Shown piece after piece: positions 34,766 through 47,272 of a stretch of DNA of 64,000 nucleotides. Each line of letters opens with the position of its first letter. The first letter of the stretch is position 1. The stretch is from Rotaria sp. Silwood1 (lineage: Eukaryota; Rotifera; Eurotatoria; Philodinida; Philodinidae): the NCBI GenBank assembly GCA_905250075.1, contig CAJNOP010000509.1, positions 9,726 through 73,725 on the forward strand, written 5' to 3'. A program made the position numbers and the translations under genes. Below the pieces are notes generated by a model that was not told the DNA's origin, did no database searches, and saw nothing but the letters and a program-made list of their open reading frames with translations.

Positions 34766-36775
34766 TTATCTCATCTTAATATTTAGACGTGTATATATTT
34801 GTTTACGTGATTCTCTTGGTAATGTAACATTAATTAATATAAATAATTTATAAAAAAGTATATTATGTAATGTATAATTCTGTGTATTTAAGCCATCAAG
34901 ACTATAGTTATAATTTGAAGTAAGTATTTTTATTCTATCAGGATAAGGTTTAGCTGCCGTATGATTAAATGTACGAACCATTTTATAACGTGCTATTTCA
35001 TCGGGATAACGTATAACTGATTTTTTTAATTTTCTAACAACACGATAAAACATATCATCATCTTCACCACCCCAACCCCAATAGACTGTTGGATGACCAT
35101 TCGCACCAAGGAGATCGGATACACTAAAAGCTGTTGCACCACCGAAGTTCGTTGAATAGGGTAAATGATACTTGTTTTTATCAATAGCAACCGCTCTGTA
35201 GAATAAGAAATACTATTCAATCAAATAAACCTATTTGATCTATAAGTAAAAGTATCCTTTTCCTAATGATTATTTTACGTCGTTTTATTTGGCTTTGTTT
35301 TTTCATAGACTTTGGTTTCTCACAATACCAAAAGATAATCACATTATCTGATAGTTACTAAATATTATTTTGTTATTGCTTGAAAACTAGATTGTGACGT
35401 ATTGTTCAAGACAACATGAACGCCATTCATAGGTGCTCATCAAGATACGAATTTCAAAATTTTTTGAATTAAACATTAGTCTCTAAATTGGTTTGCTGTG
35501 CTTCTAACAGAAATTTGACTTCGAATAGACTGTTTTAAAAGTTCTTAGAAGCATCTATAAATGAGTTCTAGCCATCGTTTTCGGAACATGTGTATTTCAG
35601 TCAAGATATTATAAATTTGACCTAAGACCTAATTACAGACCCGTGTACAAGATAATGTGATTATCTCGTATTTAAATTTTCAAGATCTGTTAACTACATT
35701 GAAAAACTATCGTTAAAATTCAATATAGCGACAGCAATAATCTAAGGATTTAACTATTTTCACGGTATTCATAGCTCATTTTATTCTACAGCATGCATGT
35801 AGTCCTAAATCACAAGCGTTTTATTACTTAGGAGACTTTCTTCGTGAAAGTATCATGGATTTAATTTTTAAAAAATTTTCTTCAAAATATAATAATTCAA
35901 CAGCAATAATTTAGGAATCCGAACTCTTTCTAGGTTATCCATTACTCAGATTACTCGCATGTAATTTTTGAAGTATGAAATCAATTAAACGAACATTCAC
36001 ATAAAAAAAGAAAAAGTTGCATTTTGATTTATTTTACTTACAAATGTCTTGGTCTATCTCCACATTTATAAAGGTTTCTTAAATCTTCTGGAAAAAGATC
36101 CACATCATGAAAAATAAAGCAATCAAATGAATACAATTTCATTGCTTCGATATAACCTACATTGAATAAAGCAGCTCGATTAAATTCTTCATGATCATGT
36201 TGATTAATAACAAATATTGTATAATCAAGTTGTTGCTGTTTAAGAAATGGATGCATAACATTAAGAAATAATTTTAAATGTAATTCACGATTTCTATAAG
36301 GTACTATAATAGCTAAACGTTGTTCTGCTTGACAAGTTTTTGGAAACCAATGTCCACCGAAATCAACACCATGCTGGTTTTCAATAGTACTAAATGGATA
36401 AAGTCTATAGATAATTGGTACTTTATAAAAAGATACATTTTTATTTGATGTTGAAAAATTACATATGGGTAATGAATTATATATAGTTGGATCAGGTTTT
36501 GTAAAATTAATTGAAATTGAAAATGAACCATCAGGAAATGGATTGAACTCTCTAGACTCTTTTCGTATAGATGTATTATTGAGAGATGTCAAATTGTTTG
36601 TATCTTGTGTAACATTTTTTTCAATAACTGACCCTTGTTTATATAATAATAGCGGTAGAAAACTTCTTTTTACTGTTTGATTTGCTTCTATTTGCAAGAA
36701 AACACTATAATAAAATACTGGAACTAAGACAATTGAGCAAATTGATAGATGTATAATACAACGATTTTTACGCAT
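34766..36775 (-). CDS. beta-1,4-galactosyltransferase-family enzyme
   Basis: Exons 36042-36775 and 34766-35195, joined over an 846-nt intron, give 387 aa, the usual family length. Type II Golgi protein: short cytosolic tail, anchor at about residues 7-29, a stem with several N-glycosylation sites, then the GT7 catalytic domain. Family blocks: VPYRNR (158-163), FNRAALFNVG (198-207), FHDVDLFPED (222-231, with the metal-binding DVD) and YWGWGGEDDD (283-292). It moves galactose (or GalNAc in some invertebrate members) from UDP-sugar to terminal GlcNAc. The residue that sets donor choice cannot be judged by eye. It lies head to head with the GalNAc-transferase gene 2.2 kb away; both act in Golgi glycosylation. 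Confidence 0.93.
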
Positions 36776-37021
36776 GGAGAAGATCGACTATCAATTAAAT
36801 GTTAAATGCATATTATAACTTATTTCATTCAATATTAAAAAAAACCGATGATTTTCTAGAATAATTACATCATTCAAAAGAGCATAAAAACTTGAACAAA
36901 ACCTGCTGATTTTCTGAAAGAGGTACTTTCAAATCTTCAGAAAAAATTTTTACAATAGATCTTTCTCTCTTTGAATATCGTTTTTTCTGCATTATGTAGT
37001 CTTCATCGTTTTGCTTGGGAT

Positions 37022-37368
37022 TAGACCCCGTCGGGTAGGACCCGGGTCCGGGTCCGCATCCAGGTCTGAAAATTTTGCTTTGACCGGGTCCGGGTCGGGT
37101 CCAGGTCTGAAGAAAACTTTGATCCATACAATTTATTTTGAATTTTTTTAAAGTTTTGTTCGTTTTATACAAAGAAGAGATCAAATGTATTTAGAAAATA
37201 GATAAAAAACAACAAAACCCTTCTTGACTATACTATCTAAACTGACTTGTCATTGTGTTTGGATCCAAAAAATTTAAGCGACTCGGTCTGGGTCCGGGTC
37301 CGGGTAGAAAAATTTTAAATGATCGGGTCCGGGTCCGGGTCCAAAAATTCTGGACCCAACGGGGTCTA
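37022..37368. mobile_element. hAT-like MITE with GGGTCCGGGTCC repeats, 8-bp duplication
   Basis: CTTGGGAT lies directly outside both ends (37014-37021 and 37369-37376). Ends TAGACCCCGTCGGGT and CCCAACGGGGTCTA are inverted. Subterminal arrays of GGGTCCGGGTCC at both sides surround a unique middle. No transposase. Confidence 0.85.
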
Positions 37369-37376
37369 CTTGGGAT

Positions 37377-38985
37377 GTACTTCAGATGAGCAAAGGACGG
37401 ATAGAAAAACTAATCATATTTTTAGTCATGTCTGTACGTTCTGTCTAGTCTAAAATCAATTGTAGTTTATACTTCACATCCTGTCTGCATAACTTATGGA
37501 TGTCATTCTATCTGTTATATTTAGTTTTGTTGATAATATGACTAGGCATGCTGTATTGTTCGCAAAAATGATTTTAAACAAAAGAAGTAAGAACTTTCAT
37601 GATTCTGCATACGACATGTTGTAGTCTTGTGTAGTGGTAGTCACTCTAACATGCTATCTGATACAATTTTATTCGAAGCTTTCTTCAAGTTCTCATATGA
37701 ATAAAAAAAACAATTATTTAGACAACACTGAGCGAAATATATTCAGTAACTGTTTATTTTTTTATTTTGAGGAGTATTTTCTGACTATAATCAATTAGAA
37801 GTAATTATAATTATGCTTGAAAAAAAATTAAAAATTATTTAAATTGAGAAATTAATCAAATATTTTTGATATCATGATCTTAATTTAATCTTAAATTTCT
37901 AGTGTAAATTTTAAGTATATAACTAAATAAAATTTTCTACTATTTAAATCATCATATTTTTTATAAAATAAAATATAATTATAATATAGAAAAATTTAAA
38001 TTATTCTTACATTAAATATATTTTCAATTCAGTTTACACATATAATAAACTTTAAAATATATAATACATTTGCAATTCTTACTAAGAAATAAATATTATG
38101 CAGTTTATATTCTCATCCTTTTAAATACTTTCAATAGATTTTTGCATACGAAAGGGCAACATATATTGAGACATATCAAAATAAGAATGTAAAAAATATG
38201 TTGCCTATTGTTGATTTTGAAGGACACCTCTGATTGTCATTCAAATTAGAAAAGAAAACAATGTCCTTAGCTATTTCAATGAAACAATACAAATATCGAA
38301 AAATTGTTTACATTACGTTCTACTTCTTTGTCTTTCTATTACTAATCAGTCTAACAAATTACTAAAATAGCTTAGTCGAGATTTCTTCGTTCATCTTTGA
38401 AATTTTATTTTTGAACTGAAGTAGAAAATTCATAGTTTTTGTATTATCTTCAGAAAAATTTAAAATTGACTTAATATTTTGAACAGGATATTTAAAAAAA
38501 AAAGGGGGGGAATAAATGAAAATTTAATAGACAGCAAATATGTCAAACTACTTCGAAGCATATGTGCAGATCAATTGTAAAATAAACCGAAAGTTTACAA
38601 GTATCATCTAATCAAAATACTTTGGTTGTGCATAGAATAGAGATTTCGGTCTCAACCAAACACACACTCAAAACCGACATCATTTTAGTTCATATCTTCA
38701 TTTTGTTATCTCTAATCTATTCCAATTAAGATTAACATTCTCTCAAATTGGAGCTTGAAAACGTAGGAAAAATGATTAAAATTTCGTAAACATTTTGAAA
38801 ATAATTGTATGTTTTTCAAAAAAACCAAAAAAGTATCAGCTTCTAGCGCCATCTTATAATACATGATGTGAAAAAAAAACGTGTATTTGTATTTGTACAT
38901 AGTAATTAAGCAATAAGAAAACGAGAATACGTGAACGGTAGACCAGGTAACTTTTGAAGGTAAATTAAACTTAATAATTATCAAA
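37377..38985. other. AT-rich intergenic region between two glycosyltransferase genes
   Basis: Very AT-rich, no gene recognised. It must contain the promoter of the GalNAc-transferase at its right end, but no clear TATA or other element can be named. Confidence 0.5.
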
Positions 38986-41900
38986 ATGCGAGTTCGTTTG
39001 GGACGTACATTTCGTCTTATAATTGCACTTGCTTTTCTTATTCTTATTATACCATTTTTAATGTTCAAACTTGAATCTGCGAATAATCAACCTAGTCCTG
39101 AACATATTGGAATTGATTATCCAGAAGTAAATATTTACAAAAAAAAAACATTGTTTTATTAAATCTTTGATCTATTTTATTTACTATCTAGGATAAAAAG
39201 ATTGATAATATTCATGAAAAGATTCGAAAACCTTTAGCTAGATCAATAAATATTAGTTTAGAACCTATAATGAGTAATTCATTAGGAAATTATGAACCAA
39301 AAGATTTACCAGAAAGAACAGGTCCAGGAGAAGGAGGTAAAAGTAAAATTTAACAAAACTAAATTGAATAATTCTTTTCTTTCATTCAACAAAAATAAAC
39401 AAAAGGTGTTCCTGTAAAACTTTCGCCGTCCGAAGAAAAAGAAGCACAACGAACAATTGCATTATATGGTTTTAATATGATTGTTTCTAATAAAATATCT
39501 ATGGATAGACGTATTAAAGATACTCGACCAGCAGAGTATGACATTAAAATCAATTGATCATTTTTTTTTTTTTTTGCTCTTAAATTTAGATGTAAAAATT
39601 GGATTTATCCAAGTGTACAATATTTGCCAACAGCTTCCGTTATTCTTGTCTTTTATGATGAAGGATCAGGTGTTCTATTACGTACTGTACATAGTGTAAT
39701 TAATACATCACCACCTGAACTTTTAAAAGAAGTTGTTCTTGTAGATGATGGTAGTACTGATGGTATGAATTTGATAATAAACTTTTTGTCTTATATTTCA
39801 ATTTCAATGAATTTTGAATAGTTAGATAATCGAAAAATAATTTTGATAAAAAATAAAATGGATCTCTTGATTTCTATAGAAAATAAACTTTACAAAATGA
39901 TTAAGAATCTGAAAAATAATAAAATATTAATTTCATTTTTTAGCTTCATTACAAGAACCATTAGAAACATATATAAAACGTTGGAATGGTCTTGTAAAAC
40001 TTTATCGTACTGGAAAACGTGTTGGTCTAATCGAAGCACGTACTATAGGTGCACAAAAATCAACAGCCGATGTTATTATCATTCTTGATGCTCATTGTGA
40101 ATGTGTATGTTTTTCAACAGATATGTTTTATTATTTTTTTTTTTTGTTGTTAGGTTATTAATTGGCTTCCACCATTGTTAACACGTATAGCACTTAATCG
40201 AAAAGCATTAGCTGTTCCTATTGTTGATGGACTTGAATGGAATACTTTAGAACATACAAATATCTATGGTTCAACTAATTTTCGTGGTATTTGGGAATGG
40301 GGATTTTTATATAAAGAAACTCAATTACCAGAACAAGAAGCAAAAAAAAGAAAATATTCATCAGAACCTTATTCGTATGTAGATTATTTATGTTCATTAA
40401 GATCATACGATTGGAAAGGCTTCTCATAGGCTGAGTTAACACATTTATAATTTAATTTGAAGCGTAACAAAATCAATTAATGTCAAATTTTTCACATTAG
40501 TTACGCGCTTTGACATATGGCTTGATGTTAGTCGAGCAACAGAAGTTTGAATAAAGTATAAAATGTAAGAAAATCCACAAAAAAAGACCAAAGAGAAATT
40601 GTTAATAACAATTTAAGTGGTGATCTACGGTTGAAAAACTTTGTGATAGATGAACGGCGCATATGCTGCACTAGATCGATTTTGATAGATACAGTACAAT
40701 ATATGGACATCAACTCCAAGTGTTCTTTTAGTAAATATGTTTCGATCAAATAGGTTATTAAGTATTTCCTCTGCTTGATTTGTTTTTATAACTCACTACA
40801 TTAATATTCTTCAACTCTTAGAAACAAGTTAGATTTCAGTCAAAAACGTGCCTTCGTATAATACTCAGCTTTATAGTAGAAAGTATGGGTGAAGAGAAGA
40901 AGAACATTGGCACCTACAATAGACAGAACGCCATACAACTATTAGAAATTTATTTTACAAATTTACTCATTCTAAGTAGAACTATATATTCATTGTATAT
41001 TTTAGATCACCAACACATGCTGGTGGTTTATTAGCTATTGATCGTCAATGGTTTTTTGAATTAGGTGCATATGATCCGGGTATTCGTGTATGGGGAGCAG
41101 AACAGTATGTTTAATTCTTACTAATTTTCTTCTTCTTGTTTCTAAACATTGATTAAAAACAATTTTAGATATGAACTTTCATTTAAAGTTTGGCAATGTG
41201 GTGGTATACTTGAATGGGTACCATGTTCACATGTTGCACATGCTTATCGTGGTCCTCGAAATCATGGATCTTATGTACCTGGATCAAGTCCATATCAAAC
41301 ATCAATAAATCATTTACGTTTAGCTCATGTATGGATGGATGAATATGTTGAATATTATTATCGACGTGAACCAGCTTTACGTAAATTAAACTATGGTGAT
41401 ATATCAGAAAGAAAAAAACTTCGAGAAAAATTACAATGTAAACCATTTAAATGGTTTATGGAAAATATAGCATATGATGTTATGGATAAATTTCCACCAC
41501 CATCACAAAATGTTGTTTGGGGTGAAGTAAGATATAAGAAAATTGTTTTTCTTGTGATAGAATTCGAAAGAAAATTTTTTAGTGTAAAAATGTTCAACAT
41601 TCAGTTTGTTTATATGATAATGGTGTTTCATTTGGTCAATCAATTGGTGTTGCTACTTGTTATGGACAGGTATAATTTTCTAGAAAAAAGATTAAAAAAA
41701 AAACAACTAATGAGAAAAGTGCGTTTTATGGTTTCTAGAGATGGTTGAATAGAATATTGAATCCATTTATGATAGGATTGGTGAATAAATAGAATTGCTT
41801 TCTTTTTTCCTTGTTTGAATGATTATGTTTTGTTTTGATTATCACTTTTGATATTGTGAGGAAAAAGCAAAAAAAAAAAAGAAGTAGAGTAAGAATAGAT

Positions 41901-43793
41901 TTTCAAATTCATGTGTGTCAAGCTAAAGTAACTTTAGAAATGAAATCGGCTAATTTTAAAACTTCATATTATTAAAATGTTCTGATATACGATTTGTAGT
42001 TGTATATGCATGAATGCTTCGATATACAGAGTTTCATCAGTTTTGGATATTCAATTTCTAAGATATGAATGTATCGAGACCTTCAGATGGATGACGGACA
42101 TTTCGTACTAAGTCATTCCGAATTCCTGTCCTATGTCCGGATGTTCGGAAATGATTTTTGTCCTTAAAAAATCTTTGACGAGAGTTCGTAACCCTTTTTG
42201 GACGGGACATTGTATTGAAAAAAAACAGAAAGAGTGAGATTAGGAATTCGGAATGGCATGCTCATTACTATATGTGATATAGTGTCTGGAGAGCGGATGT
42301 TCGGAATAAAATTCTAAGAGTTTTTTTTTCATAGGAAAAGGTCTGAAGATCGTAATAAAACTGACCGACAGTTCGTAATGTGATTTACCGGAAAGTCGTA
42401 ACAGATTTGTTCTGATATTGATAACGGTTGTAAAGACTTTTCTTTCTTTCTTATCATGAAGATTTTCTTTCAAAAGTCATGATGTTCGTAATAAAAAGCA
42501 TATGCATGTAACGAATAATAATGATAAATACAAGCACTTGAGTTACAATAGAAATATTGACTGCTTGAATTCATTAGGACATTCTATGTGTGCCATTTTA
42601 TAATAAAAACTAGTGAGTCACGTAACATCTCCCAATGAAGAGCAAACATGAACACAGTTTCGAACAATCTGTCTTTTTTTTTTCATTAAGATTCCTTGCA
42701 ATTTTGCATTACGATCTCACTGCCTTTATTGTTACGATCTTCCGGTCATTCTCAGTTAAATTTTCAAGTTTTTATCTGTCAAAATCAACTATCGCTGTTC
42801 GTTACGATCTTCTGAACAACTTTCATTACGAACATCCTGTCTTTTTTTTCTTATGTCAGATGGTCGTAACGAACATAATATCACTGGTGATCGTAATGAA
42901 AAGTTAGTGCGAAATGTTCCTTTCCCGTAATTAGTTACTGTGTACATGAAATTCAAGCGATTAAGCACAAAAACACTCTGTAAGGCCCGTCTTCTTTCTG
43001 TCAAGTCTTTGAGAGAATGTACGAATTTTTATCCCCATACTTCAACACTACTTTTAGATCGTGAAATTATATGCATTTTTTTAAATATTTTGAATGAACT
43101 AAAACCTTTATATAAGCATTTGACAATCCTTCATAAAAACGAATATGTCATTCAAGGAGAAAAAAACAAACTTCTAATCTACATATTAATCACACTAGTC
43201 AATTGTTATTATCATAAGCAATATGCAAATATTATTTTTCATGAGTACGACATATAGAACTCATGAAAAATGAATTTCATATTAAAATTATTCAATAATA
43301 AAATAAAATATTATCAAGCAAACAATTTGAAATAGTTTAATCAGTGCTTGTGTATATTTTTCTTATCACATATTTGTTTTTTTTTTGCTTTTTTCTCCTT
43401 GGTGTTATGTTTATATTTTAAAGAATATTTTTAATAATTTTAAGTATTGAATTTGTTTAAGGGTTCTTGGCGTTTAAATGAAGGAGGTGAACTTGCTATT
43501 GGTGAACATTGTTATATATCTGATCATGATATTATAAAAAAGAAATTCTGTTTGGATCATAATGGTCGATGGAATCCAATTGGTGAATGGCAATGGGATA
43601 ATGTAAGAAGAATACAATAAAAAAACAAAAATAATTTTCAATTTACTTTCTTTTTTTTTTTAAGGTAACACAACAAATGCGAAGTAATAAAGAACATTTA
43701 TGTATGGAAACAGATGGTAGTAAATTAAAATTAGCAAAATGTGATGAAGAAAATAAATCACAAAAATGGATTTGGAGAGAAGTTTATTATTGA
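38986..43793 (+). CDS. polypeptide N-acetylgalactosaminyltransferase (GALNT family)
   Basis: Eleven exons: 38986-39126, 39192-39336, 39406-39535, 39590-39762, 39944-40104, 40154-40374, 41006-41104, 41169-41526, 41583-41669, 43462-43602, 43665-43793; 594 aa, in frame throughout. Type II Golgi enzyme with an anchor at about 9-28. GT27 catalytic domain: [36 protein letters not shown], and DAHCE near 245-249 (the metal-binding D-x-H). [20 protein letters not shown] and [17 protein letters not shown] follow. A ricin-type beta-trefoil lectin lies at about 477-594 ([34 protein letters not shown]). It starts mucin-type O-glycosylation on Ser/Thr. The ninth intron (1.8 kb) carries a foldback element; AATAAA lies at 43982. 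Confidence 0.95.
42095..42921. mobile_element. foldback element with CGTAACGAACATC repeats in a GALNT intron
   Basis: GGACATTTCGTACTAA at the left and TTAGTGCGAAATGTTCC at the right are inverted. Arms hold TTCGGAATG, GTTCGTAATG and CATTACGAACATCC units, related to those of the 13941-15035 element. The middle is AT-rich. No clear target duplication, so the ends are approximate. Confidence 0.6.
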
Positions 43794-45232
43794 CAATTTT
43801 TCCTTTTTTTTTTTTTTTGTTATTGTTTATTTTTTTCTAATATTTTCAACAAAAACTTTCCATTGAAAAAAAAAACAAAAAGAAAAATCTTCATATTTTT
43901 ACTTTTACTTTTTATTTCGATGTTATACTTTCTCATTCTATTTATTTTGTTTCTTTTTAAAATCTAAATTTAGATATTATTAATAAAAATTTTGCCTTAA
44001 GATTTGTTTTTTTTTTGTTTCAAATATACAAGATCGTTTCTCAAAAAGTATTCAAGTGTGGTTGACATCGATAGTTATAAAGATCAGTAGACAATTAAAT
44101 AAAAAAGAAAATATGTCAATAAGAACATAGTCAAAACATCTTATTCCACATGATTTATATGGACTTCTTATTGGAAAATACAATGTACTTCCTCTCATAC
44201 TTTAGTCATAGTGCGATTGTGCTTTTTTAATCATTTTACTTGATATTCCATAATAAATATATTGTTCAGTTATCGTAGAAAAAGTACGTGAATAGTGAAT
44301 ACATTTTGTCTTTGATTATTAGTTGGCTAATTTGGAATGAATTAACAGCGTCAGACATACACATATATATTAGTATCCAATATAAGATCCGCATTGGTCA
44401 TTGTTGTATCTAATGAAGGAATATCTTCAATTGATTAATTGCTTTTGAATTTGAACCCGGTGCATAAGGTAGACTCCAGTGAAATATGAAAAACTTCAAA
44501 ATAATTTTGAATTGAAGTTTTACCTACAGACAGATCTATGTCATACTAAATTTTGGTTCTGAAATCAATGTTGGATACATCAATTTTTATTCTTAAACTA
44601 ATAGAAGTTGTTACAAAAATTTCTTATGATTATTCAAGTGTAAATTACCATTCATCAATAGACTACCTACTTATGTTGTAGTTCATTAAACAGAAATTCT
44701 GAAATTCAAATCGAATTTTGATCGCAACTTTAAGTTGAATACAAGTTTGGATCAGTTAACAGTTAGATATTACAATGGCCTAGAGGTAGATCTTAAACTG
44801 GACACTGACATATGTAGAAATAATCGAAGAATACTTTGATTGTTTATTTAAAAAAGAATTATTCTATAAAGAACTTTTTCTGTAATAATATTCATAGAAT
44901 CAGGAATGTTCCGATGGAATAATCCTCAATTTTAAAGAATTTTCATTTTTCTGGAATTTAGTTTTAACATTTTACTATTTTCTTTTATTCATCGATTCAC
45001 AAAAAAATGCATATCTTTTCGCACAATCTGCAATCATACGAGTTGATCAGGATAAGAGAAATTTCTACTTGACTTTCAGTGGCATTCAAGAAGTGACAAC
45101 GAAGAGAAGATCAACTAATAATACTTATAATAGTTTCCCGAACTATCATACATTAATTCTAAATTCTAATATTTTTGTTTGCCTTATCGCGCCAAATATT
45201 TCATATTATAATTATGTTTTCTTTTTTTTTAG
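43794..45232. other. intergenic region, no gene recognised
   Basis: 3' UTR of the GalNAc-transferase (AATAAA at 43982-43987) and then AT-rich sequence without a recognisable gene or repeat. A T-rich tract ending in TTTAG directly before 45233 may be a splice acceptor. Confidence 0.45.
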
Positions 45233-45796
45233 ATGCTTTTAATCGGTGATTCTCTCTTGCATCATGTTCGTAAACCAACAACATCACCATGTGAATCTGT
45301 TGAAACTTATATTGAATCAATTGGTGGTTGTACCATTGATCGTTTAATAGTATTAATTAAACAAGATTATTTTAAAAGATTATTTTTAAATCAAAAACAT
45401 TTAATAATTATAATTGGTACAAATAATTTAGCACGTGAAAAATCTCAATCAACAATAATTAAATTAGAAAAATTATTTGATTTAATTAATCGAAAATATT
45501 CATATTTAAATACTATAGCTATATGTACTGTACCAGAACGTACAAAAACAAGTATTTTTTATCGTACATATGGTGATAATGGTGGTAAATCAATACGTAA
45601 ACGTATTAAAAAATATAATAAAAAATTAAAACAATTAAGAAAAAAACAAATTAAATCAAAACGTTTTTCAATTATTAAATTAAATTTTGATTTATCATTA
45701 CATATATCAAATGATGGTTTACATCCAAATGCTATGGGTATTGAACATATATCAAATATTTTACAAGATTATGCAAATACACTCAAAATTATATGA
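45233..45796 (+). CDS. SGNH-fold hydrolase, small
   Basis: 187-aa frame with LIGDSLLHH at the very start (Ser7 as nucleophile), IIIGTNNLA (block III Asn near 65) and the end motif DGLHPNAMG (Asp and His of the triad). This is the SGNH esterase core, a little shorter than bacterial TAP-like enzymes. A central Lys/Arg-rich stretch (RKRIKKYNKKLKQLRKK) is unusual and could bind nucleic acid. Esterases of this type also occur as ORF1 parts of some LINE elements, but no RT lies nearby. The ATG follows a strong acceptor (poly-T then TTTAG), so a 5' UTR exon is likely. AATAAA lies at 45891. Substrate unknown. Confidence 0.75.
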   Translation: MLLIGDSLLHHVRKPTTSPCESVETYIESIGGCTIDRLIVLIKQDYFKRLFLNQKHLIIIIGTNNLAREKSQSTIIKLEKLFDLINRKYSYLNTIAICTVPERTKTSIFYRTYGDNGGKSIRKRIKKYNKKLKQLRKKQIKSKRFSIIKLNFDLSLHISNDGLHPNAMGIEHISNILQDYANTLKII

Positions 45797-46928
45797 TTTA
45801 TAAGTTTTGTCAAATATGAAATTGTTTATCATTTTGTTGGCTTGTTTTTTTTATATGTATTGCGTACATCTTCTGATATAGATGAAATAAAATAAAACAT
45901 AAATATACATTGATTTAATTGTTATGCTTCTTTTTTTTTTCTAAATTAATGAAAAATAAGCTTGAATAAATAGTAAAATTCTTCTGTAGGAATAACATTC
46001 ATAGTCTATCTAGAAGAAGAGAGAGTCTTGACTAATATGAATTGATAGACACAATTTCTAGTGTAAGTAAAAATATTTAAGGGAAAGCTCTCTTTACAAA
46101 CGAACTAAAATTTCAGAGAATGTTAATCTTGGTTAGAGTAGATGATGATTAAAATATCTCGTCAAATCTGCGAGATATTCACGAATTATAGTCAATCTAT
46201 TGGTCAATAATACCTTGTACGTAGGCAAGGTTTTCACAATCATAACATGGCGAGGCTATTTTTAAGTTGTGGGTGTACTCTTGGTGCTAGATTCTCATAG
46301 AGTTTGATTTTTGAAATTTCATTTATTTGCTCTATTAAAAAAACAAAATTCTCAAATTCATGGCCAAAAAAATCGCTGATAAAAATGAGATTTGTAGGTT
46401 TTTTATTTCATCAATAGAGAAATTCAAAAATTGGGCTCTATAATTTTGCTCTATCTAACGAGTTACAAAATTGATGAATTTGACAAAAACTAACTTTGTT
46501 TGAGACGGAACACTTCTTAACAAATGATAGTTTCAATACAATTTAAGTCGAGATTGTGCGACTTTTACTCATAGTGACGAAGGTCAAAGATTATAGTAAC
46601 AATGAGGACGGAAGAACTTAAAGTCAATAGATACGATTTCATAACAACTAAAATCAGATTTCTTTCGCAGAGTTCCTCAACAATATAAAAAAAGCATATT
46701 ATGACTGCTCTGGAATATTTTAGAGCCTTCAATTCTTATCAAGAATAAGGGACAATGTTTCACTATAATTATCATATGATCAATAAAAGTTTGCAAGCTT
46801 CATACTATTCTTATTTTCATTAATAATCTACATGTAACAATCTTTGCATACAATCAATTTTCGTCTACTTATAAGTTACTAAAGAAATACAAAGTAATCA
46901 ACTGCAATCAAATTTTCAAGAAAGATCA
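45797..46928. other. intergenic region, nothing recognised
   Basis: 3' UTR of the SGNH gene and then AT-rich DNA without genes or clear repeats, up to a hAT-like MITE. Confidence 0.45.
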
Positions 46929-46936
46929 ACATCGAT

Positions 46937-47114
46937 CAGTGGCGTACGCAGAAATTTTTCAAGGGGGGGCCCAACTTCGTAGGGAGGGGCCGGCCATGGC
47001 ACAAAAAAATTTTTATCACGTGAAAATATTTTTTCCTGTACCCCCCTCCAGGACTTTTTCGTCTCAAGGGGGGGGGGGGGCGGGTCCCCTCGCCCCCCCC
47101 TGCGTACGCCACTG
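46937..47114. mobile_element. hAT MITE, 178 bp, perfect 8-bp duplication
   Basis: ACATCGAT lies outside both ends (46929-46936, 47115-47122). Ends CAGTGGCGTACGCAG and CTGCGTACGCCACTG are perfect inverted repeats. The inside is G- or C-rich with AGGGGGGG and CCCCCCC runs. hAT class is well supported. It lies just upstream of the polymerase theta gene, perhaps in its 5' region. Confidence 0.93.
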
Positions 47115-47272
47115 ACATCGATGTTGTTTGTACAAACTGTTAAACGAAAATTGATTTTTAATGAATCATGTACTATATATCCGTGCAGTACCGAAAGAAT
47201 TTTTAAATAACCAATAGAAAGAAAGTCTTTATTATCTTCTTTTTTATGTTTAATGTAATGTTTTAGATAGAA

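Noticed and set aside
36870-37184. 104-codon minus frame
   Set aside because: Mostly made of the GGGTCC repeats of the hAT-like MITE; no homology signal.
46936-47118. 60-codon minus frame with poly-Pro stretch
   Set aside because: It coincides exactly with the hAT MITE and its inverted ends.
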